Source: Hemerocallis citrina (taxonomy: Eukaryota > Streptophyta > Magnoliopsida > Asparagales > Asphodelaceae). From it: a stretch of 64,000 nt of DNA. Where the stretch lies: positions 106,027,549 through 106,091,548 of the forward strand of contig CM030368.1 of NCBI GenBank assembly GCA_017893485.1, read 5' to 3'. A program made the position numbers and the translations under genes. Of the stretch, positions 57,358 through 64,000 are shown piece after piece. The notes below the pieces were generated by a model, which searched no databases, was not told the DNA's origin, and worked only from the letters and a program-made list of their open reading frames with translations. The stretch's first letter is position 1. Each line of letters begins with the position of its first letter.

Positions 57358-58760
57358 TTTCCCCCATATCATTACATGAATATATCAAAATTTAAGTTAT
57401 ATTTTCACAAATTTGAAATTTGCACATTCGAAACCTGATCAAAAGAATCAATTAAACTTCATACAAATATAGATTTAACATATACGTAAACTCATCTATA
57501 TGCATACTAGTGTTCTCATACCCTAGAACACAAACCCCCACACAAACGCACCTCAAAATCCGAGCTCTAAAGCTCAAACCGAGGCCAAAACAGTGGTCGG
57601 GGTCTACACAGTGCTCGGGTTGCATTGTGCAACCCTCGGCAGTGTTCACGCCCAACCCCAAGCCAACCCTAGGTCTAGAGTTTTAACCCCGAAACCCTAA
57701 GCCTAGGTTCTACCACTTCAAGCATGTATTTTGCGATGATTTTGACACGTATTTGTGTATATAAAAATCTAGTTTTTAACCCATCACAAGTTCATACTAA
57801 AACAGCGAATAACTTGCAAAATTCCCATCTTTTAATTACTCAAAACACGTTCTTTAATCATACATATAGATCTACACATCTACAATCACACATGGGTTCA
57901 TTAGATTTATTTCTACAAATAAAAATTTGATTTTTCATGTATAGAAAAAAAAAACTCCATTGTTCAAGAACAAATCATTTTAGATCCATATACAATCAAG
58001 ATTCAATCTTTATGTCCCATCATCAAAAATCTCATATCATGTATACATCTCAATAGGTACTACAATCATGCTACAAAACAATCCATAACAAACAAGAGTC
58101 CATCCCTAGCATGATACTAAATATAAAAAACAAACAAGAGAGTTTGAGTGTTACCCATCTCAAGAAGAAATTGATACAACTAGTAGTCTTCTCCTCCAAG
58201 CGATAGATTAAATCCAAAGCCTCCAAAATCACCAAAAATAGTTACAATAATGTTGGCCAAAACCTACTGCTCCTATATATAAGGTCGGCCCATAAATTAG
58301 GGTTTCTTGAGAGAGTTTTGTAATACAGTTCTCCACAAGCCCAAATTGCATTATTCAATTATATACTCAATCTTTCCAATTATAATTGAACCAAATATGG
58401 ATGAATACCTATCCCAGAAAATCTCCACTGAAAAAAATAACCGGCCCCCAATATGGCTAACAATTTTAGAAATTCAAATTTTACCTCCAAACGACTTTGT
58501 ACAGAAAAGTCCCCTTCTTTCGAAATATTTACAAAATTAGATTCTCTTATTCAGAAAAATCCCAAAAATTAAAATATATCAAATTATGAATAATAGAATA
58601 TTTAGCAACTCAAAATTACAAAGCTTACATTTCAAAAATATTTGCACGTGTTTGCACGTGTAAAATAACCATTTCAAAAAAAATCAAAATAATTAAATAA
58701 ACTAAATTAAAAATTATTTATTAATTCAAAACATTATATTAAAAATTATGGGGTGTTACA
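57358..58760 (-). repeat. 3' LTR of element H (about 1.4 kb)
   Basis: On the minus strand it starts TGTAACACCCC at 58760 next to the purine tract. It has ACGTG words near 58645 and a TATATATAGG TATA-like box near 58273. The end at 57358 is set only by the end of G and lacks the expected GTTACA, so the LTR may be truncated or interrupted there. A hairpin GGGTTGCA-TTG-TGCAACCC lies at about 57616-57634. Confidence 0.7.
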
Positions 58761-58796
58761 TCACTCCCTCCTTAAAAAGAGTTCTGTCCTCAGAAC
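58761..58796 (-). other. Polypurine tract and 3' hairpin of element H
   Basis: Minus strand: GTTCTG and CAGAAC pair around AGGA (58796-58781), then TCTTTTT, then the purine tract AAGGAGGGAGTGA directly before the LTR. Confidence 0.85.
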
Positions 58797-58841
58797 TACT
58801 GCAAACAGGGAAAGGAAAAGAAAAAGAAAACAATACGGAAT

Positions 58842-60411
58842 TTACACAAACAATTTCGGAAAATCAGTCTTCATCCGGTCCTCAGCTTCCCATGTGGCCA
58901 CCTCGAATAGCTGGTTCATCCAAAACACTTTGATCATCGGTATGACCTTGTTCTGCAGAACCTTCTCTCGGTGGTCCAAAATCTCCACAGGCTGCTCTTT
59001 GTAGCTCAAATTCAGCTGCAATCCTTCAGGTACTCGGGTAGTTGATGATTGATCTGGTATGTACTTCTTCAGCATAGACACATGGAACACGTTGTGTACC
59101 TGTGCCAACTCTTTTGGTAGATCTAATCTGTAAGTTGTCTTCCCAATCCGCTTCAGAATCTTGTAGGGTCCAATATACCTCGGTGCCAATTTGCCTCCTT
59201 TTCCGAATCTGATGACTCCTTTCATAGGCGATACCTTCAGAAAAACTGCATCTCCAACCTCAAATTCCAAGTCTCGGCGTCGAACATTGCATAACTCTTC
59301 TACCTGCTCTGCGCTTCGAATAACCTCTTCTGAATCAACTCGATCTTCTCCGAAGTCTGCTGCACGATCTCTGGTCAGAACATCTGCCTCTCACCAACTT
59401 CATACCAACAACAGGTGTTTTGCACTTCCTCCCCTACAAAGCCTTATACAATGCCATGCCAATGCTCGCATGATAGATGTTGTTGTAGGCAAACTCCACC
59501 GGAGCTAAGTACTTCTCCCAGCCCCCACCAAAGTCCATAACACATGCCCTCAACAAATCCTCTAGTACCCGGTTCACCTTCTCAGCTTGTCCATATGTTT
59601 GTGGATGAAACGTTGTACTAAAGTTAGTTCTGGTCCCCAAAGCTGCTTGCAAACTCCTCCAAAATCTCGATGTGAACCTTGCATCTCTGTCGGAGACGAT
59701 TGTTACCGGAATTCCATGAAGTCTCACGACCTCTCCAATACACACCTCGGCCAACTTCTTCAATGACCATGTGATCTTTACAGACAAAAAATGTGTCGAC
59801 TTGATCAACCTGTCCACAATGACCCAGATCGAGTCATTGCCCTTCGGACTCCTCGGTAAACCAGTCACAAAGTCCATACTGATATTCTCCTACTTTCACT
59901 TCGGAATGGGCAAATGCTGCAATAATCCTCCAGGCTTCCGATTCTCTGCCTTAATCAGCTGACAAGTCAAGCACCTTTCCACAAAGTCTGCAACATCTCT
60001 CTTCATTCCTAGCCTCCAAAAACATTGTTTAATGTCCTTGTATATCTTCGTGCTTCCGGGATGTACGGACAATAAGGTTGTATATGCCTCCTTCAATATG
60101 CTTTTCTTCAAATCTTCTCTTTCCGGCACACATAACCTCTCTCCCATCCAAAGCACCCCATCTTGGACACGAAACTCTGACAATTTGTCGACAAAAATCT
60201 GCTCTAGCATTCGCAGAATCTCCACATCTGACTTCTGGCCCTTAATGATCTTCTCTCTTAAAGTAGTCTGAAGTCTCAGTTGTGCCAAAGATGCCCCCAA
60301 TCCTCGCAGTACCACTTTGATACCTGCCCGATCCAGCTCCTCAGCCAACACCTTCTGCGTCATAATTAAACGAGATGGACTAACCTTCCGATTGAGTGCA
60401 TAGACCACCAC
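58842..60411 (-). pseudogene. pol: Chromovirus integrase and chromodomain, broken
   Basis: Minus strand. The zinc region has VHPGSTKIYKD and CLTCQLIKAE, but the first His position is Tyr (EAY), probably from a C-to-T change. The catalytic core keeps all three acidic residues: MDFVTGLP, IVSDRDARF and GQAEKVNR. The C-terminal part after a frameshift (58842-59270) has GDAVFLKVSPMKGVIRFGKG and a chromodomain (PVEILDHREKVLQNK, then VFWMNQ and ATWEAEDRMKTDFPKLF). The chromodomain of chromoviruses guides integration to chromatin marks. Confidence 0.9.
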
Positions 60412-61516
60412 ATTCGCTTATCCTAGGTGATACTTGATCTCAGGAAGAATGTCCTCCAAAACTTCCAACCACCGTCTCTAACGTAGATTTAGATCCTTCT
60501 ACTGATAGATGTACTTCAAACTCTTGTGGTCTGTGTACATGTTGTCCTTCTCACCATATACATAATGCCTCCACTGCTTTAATGCAAAGATGATAGGTGC
60601 AAGTTCCAAGTCATGCGTCGGGTAGTTCTTCTCATGAGGACACAACTACCTCGACCCATACGCAATGACCTTCCGTTCTTGCATTAGAACACAACCCAAA
60701 CCTCTGAAAGATGCATCACTGTAGATGTCATAATCCACACCTGCTCGCAGCAACACAAGAATAGGTGTTGTCGTCAACTTCTCCTTTAGTTCATGGAAAC
60801 TAGCTTCACATCTATCCGTCCATTTGAACTCCACATTCTTCTTAGTCAAACTAGTCAATGGAACTGCTATCTAGGCGTAACCTTGAATGAAAAACCAATA
60901 GTATTTAGTCAACCCCAAGAAACTTCGGACCTCCTTCACTGTAGTCGGTTTAGGCCAATCTCTCACTGCCTCAATCTTCTGAGAATCAGTGGCCACTCCC
61001 TCCTTAGAAAGGATGTGACCCAGAAATGCCACCTCAGACTTCTAGAATTCACACTTCGACAACTTGGCATACAGATTCTGCTCCTGCAACTTCTTCAGAA
61101 TTTCTGCCAAATGTTCAAGCATGTTCCTTCTCTGACATCGAGCACACCAGGATATCCTCGATATATACTATGATGAAAGAGTCGATGAACGGCTGCATAA
61201 CCCTGTTCATCAAATCCATGAATATCACTGGCGCCTTCGTCACCCCGAACAACATCACCAAAATCTTATAATGCCCATGCCGCATCCTGAAAGCTGTCTT
61301 GTGCACATCTTCCTCTTTAACTCGAACCTGATGGTATCCTAACCGTAGATCAATCTTTGAGAACACAGCTACACCTTGCAGTCGATCAAAAAGATCATCG
61401 ATCCTGGGAATCAGATACATGTTCTAAATAATTACCTTAATCAGCTCCCAATAGTCAATGCACATCCTCATTCACCCATCCATTTTCTTCATGAACAACA
61501 CCGGCACACCCCAAGG
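60412..61516 (-). pseudogene. pol: Chromovirus RT and RNase H, broken
   Basis: Minus strand. RT has [14 protein letters not shown] and [15 protein letters not shown]. Its catalytic box reads YIED (61115-61420) where YIDD is usual. Stops interrupt PVLFMKKMDG and the connection region. RNase H starts at IYSDASFRGLGCVLMQ (60646-60858) in another frame from the RT, so a frameshift lies between 61115 and 60858. Confidence 0.88.
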
Positions 61517-62110
61517 TCAAGCACTCAGCCCGATGAATCCCTTCTGTAACAACTCCTCGATCTGCTTCTTCACTTCATCCTGTTCCACAGGCACCATCCT
61601 GTAAAGAGCTTTAGATATCGTAGCACTACCCAGCTGAATGTTGATGAAAAATTCAACATCTCTCTGCGGAGGTAATCCTGGTAGCTCATCCAAGAACACA
61701 ATTGGAAAATCTCGAACTACAGGAATTGCCCTGACTTCCTCTGGAAATCCCGTCCCTGATAGTGCCACGACCACCTTCGTGCTCCCCTTCTTCCCTTGAA
61801 AAGTTACCGTGGGTCCTCCCGATGCTTTCACCACCACCTCCTTATGCTTGCACTTGATCGTGGCATCATAGATTGTCATCCAATTGATGCCCACAATCCC
61901 AAAAAGCCTCCCTCCAATCTCGATATCACACCCTGCGTAATATCGATCAGCAATCAACTTCTCTTCTGACGGCGTTGCCACTGACAAAACCCTATCTGGA
62001 AACATCTTAGGCTCAACACCTAACACTTTAGCAAACTTGGGTGACACAAAAGTATGTGAAGACCCAGTATCATATAAACTTTAGCTTTTATTCTATACAA
62101 CAAAACATGT
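61517..62110 (-). pseudogene. pol: Chromovirus protease and RT N-terminal region
   Basis: The retropepsin box DTGSSHTF is intact near 62060-62080, upstream of VSPKFAKVLGVEP. Then come VVVKASGGPTVTFQGKK and the RT entry segment VVRDFPIVFLDELPGLPPQR. The frame runs to GLSA and stops at 61517. No ATG is needed because this is an internal part of the polyprotein; the open part starts at a GTG. Confidence 0.85.
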
Positions 62111-62251
62111 CCTGTTACATGAGAAAATTATAACATTCAATACTCAATATTATTCTCATCCAAAGTTTTTGTTCAATACACTTCAGCCACAAATCTAAAA
62201 CTCTTGCATACCCATAATCAGGTCTTCAGAGTTGTCAGGATTCTCCTCTAT

Positions 62252-63247
62252 TCACGCGAATACTCGCCCCTGCCTCAGCTGCTTGCCACCGCTTGCGCCA
62301 CCCTGCTTCAGCTGCGGGCAATTTGGACTGATATGCCCTTTCTTGTCGCATTGGAAACAAGTTCGGGTCCTTGCAAGCTTAGGACATGAGGTCCTAACAT
62401 GGCCCATCACTCCACAATTATAGCAAGTCACTCCCTGAACTGGCGCCACACCTTTGCCGGGCACACTGATCCTGCCCCTCTTCTCCGGGAACTTGCCCCT
62501 ACGGTGAGTCACAGCCACTGGCCTCTTGTTCTTGCTTCAGGTTTCCTTCTTCGACTGGAACTGATCCATATCTGCTTCTTTCATTATAGCTCTTCTGACA
62601 AGCTTATCGAACCTTCGGATTCCCAATGGTATCATCCGAAACCTTAGGTTTGGCCTTAGGCCCTGCACGAACTTCCTCATCTTCTTAGCTTCATCTGCAA
62701 TAAGCTCAAGAGCGTATCTTGACAACTGAGTGAACTTAGTCTTATACTCCCTCACTGACAAGTTGCCAAGTTGTAGGCTCAAGAACTCCTTTTCCTTCTT
62801 CTCTTGGACCATAGGGAAGTAGTGGTCCCTGAACCCCTCTAGGAACGCATCCCATGTTACCGGCCCTTTGTCAAAAGTTCACTTCACGGACTGCCAGCAG
62901 ACACCGGCATCCTTCTCCAACTGCATTGTGGCTAACTTCACCTTGCTAGTCGCGGGAGTCTCCAGCACTTCAAAGACAGACTCCATCTTTCTAATCCAAT
63001 CACCAGACTCATTGGGATCAGCTTAACCCTCAAAGATGGGCGGCTTCATCCTTTTGAACCACTCCACCAGCCTGACGGGATTTGCATTGGTGTATGCTGG
63101 TCCCGGTCCAGGGTTCCGACCCATCCCAACGGTCATGAACGCATTGAGAGTCTAATAAACTCTCGCAATCCCAGCTTGCAAATCAAGCCTACCACCATTG
63201 GAGTTTTCAACTCCATCACCATTGCCTGTGGTTCGAGGTCCTGCCAT
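62252..63247 (-). pseudogene. gag: Chromovirus gag with two zinc knuckles, broken by several stops
   Basis: It starts at an ATG at 63247 (MAGPRTTGNGDGVENSNG), with in-frame stops after IARVY, IFEG, SVK and KKET. The capsid-like core has LVEWFKRMKPPIFEG and SVREYKTKFTQLSRYA. Two CCHC knuckles follow: CYNCGVMGHVRTSC and CFQCDKKGHISPNC. The frame is the same as the protease and RT frame, so gag and pol were one fused frame. The stops are single-base changes. Confidence 0.88.
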
Positions 63248-63440
63248 TGTTCTGAGTCTATAAAACACTCAATTTGGTTAGGGGAATAAAATCATAAAAA
63301 TTCACATCAATGCTCAGAACATAAAACATTGCCCAAAATTTCATATACCAAAATATCAATAAATAAATTTATTTATCAAAGTAGTTCATACATTTATTGA
63401 ATAATAAATACTAAAAAGCTTTATTTAAATTTCAGAAAAC

Positions 63441-64000
63441 TCAAATAATACAATCATGGTAATAGTTCAATCCTTGCAGCTTCTCTTGTTCCCTTGGGAT
63501 CTCCTCTTGTAGCACGTCAAGCTTCATTTCCAGCCTGTCGCAGCGCCGAATGTAAACATTATCTCCCCACTTTGTGTATTCGCCTTGTTTGGTGAAATGC
63601 TCCTCTGTCGCATGTTATCCTTCGTCGAGAATCTTCATCATCTACTGCATGGATGCAATGCATTGCTGGTTCTCTTTGTGATGCTCATGCAGTTTGGAAA
63701 CTCGCCACTGGTACACATGCTTCTCACGTCGAAATGACGCGATCACACGATCCTTCTTGGTCAACCTTGGTGATTCATTCGAGCCCGTCTTGATTCTCCT
63801 TAGCACCTGAACTCGCCTCGCCTTTTGAGTCACGATCCCCCATTCACCTGAAGATTCCCTAGGAGGGGGAGTAATCTCCAGGGAATCCTGTGGTTCCTCT
63901 TCCAATGGTTCTTCCTCTAATTCCTCTTCTGGGTCATCCTCTGGATCGTCCTCGAAATCTGTTATGGGGTCCTCGAGGATAACATCTTCTTCCACATTTT
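63441..64000 (-). other. Acidic frame upstream of H gag (ORF0-like), may continue off window
   Basis: Minus-strand frame that is open at the window edge and runs to 63441, with stops after ASMQ and LDEG. The N-terminal part is strongly acidic (EDDPEDDPEEELEEEP), followed by a basic stretch (KKDRVIASFRREKHVYQWR) and a charged, coiled-coil-like end (RLEMKLDVLQEEIPREQEK). It lies about 190 bases upstream of gag in a different frame. I do not recognise the family. It could be an extra gene in the leader of H or a piece of something beyond the edge. Confidence 0.45.

Larger units (their letters stand above)
57358..64000 (-). mobile_element. Element H: decayed Tekay-type chromovirus, 5' end off window
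   Basis: Minus strand order: upstream acidic frame, gag with two zinc knuckles, protease, RT, RNase H, integrase, chromodomain, purine tract, 3' LTR. The chromodomain and the KVSPMKGVIRFGKGGKLAPR segment identify a Tekay/Del-type chromovirus. Many stops (TAG, TAA, TGA), at least two frameshifts and catalytic changes make it inactive. Many of the stops could come from C-to-T changes, as in methylated, silenced repeats. It is the kind of element that could once have mobilised E and F. Confidence 0.92.

Noticed and set aside
57301..57400. A minus-strand LTR starting at 57357 with GGGGGAAA as its purine tract
   Set aside because: Sequence order upstream (GTATGTAGTATGGG, CTGATGTGCCCAC, acceptor-like CAG) matches F on the plus strand, so this is the 3' end of a plus-strand LTR. 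LTR ends are inverted repeats and can mimic each other.
1..64000. Host protein-coding genes
   Set aside because: No frame or split exon set matches a plant gene family I recognise. Every long frame is explained by retroelements or low complexity.

Overview
The window is repeat-rich nuclear DNA from a flowering plant, probably a eudicot with a large genome. I see no host protein gene, no rRNA gene and no complete tRNA gene. Nearly every base belongs to a Ty3/gypsy LTR retrotransposon or a derivative, nested to at least three levels. The plant assignment rests on the Athila, Tat and Tekay-type chromovirus proteins and on tRNA-Asp and initiator tRNA-Met primer sites.

Layout. Element A (1-7987, minus strand) is an Athila-type element with an unbroken 1839-residue gag-pol frame and a 5' LTR at 6368-7987; its 3' LTR lies off the left edge. 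It abuts L5 (7988-8977), the 3' part of a long chromovirus-like LTR, which faces L6 (9063-10970), an inverted LTR fragment, tail to tail. Element C (10971-35207, plus) is a decayed Tat-lineage element with two RNase H domains and an antisense coiled-coil frame. It is split by two insertions: solo LTR L4 (13447-17607, TSD GTTAT) and element F (19474-29536, TSD CACAA). F has 3.7-kb LTRs and no gag or pol.

From 35208 to 57357 runs a plus-strand LTR, G. It is interrupted by solo LTR L1 (36635-39507, TSD ATTAA), by E (40007-49804, TSD GTTGT; a gag-only element with 3.9-kb LTRs) and by D (50022-55290, TSD GTTAA; a minus-strand Tat element that lost integrase and part of its 3' LTR). C probably also inserted into G or next to it. 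Element H (57358-64000, minus) is a decayed Tekay-type chromovirus with a chromodomain, plus an extra acidic frame upstream of gag.

How the parts relate. A, H, C and D carry or carried enzymes. E and F keep only cis-signals (LTRs, primer site, polypurine tract or its remnant) and would need proteins from a chromovirus of H type. Four TSDs joined by eye across interrupted reading frames or flanks give a relative order: G and C are old hosts; L1, L4, E, D and F came later.

Signals that ordinary annotation does not explain: (i) pairs of the palindrome CAGTCGACTG spaced about two helical turns apart in two unrelated elements, read in different frames inside the A polyprotein; (ii) hairpins with related loops and different stems near the 3' LTR in four elements; (iii) a conserved GC-AG intron signature inside the long LTRs; (iv) seven G-box hexamers in the F promoter; (v) a 27-base match to the 5' half of initiator tRNA-Met inside F; (vi) a 9-residue tandem repeat as the only frame in F. 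All comparisons were by eye; no alignment or database search was run.
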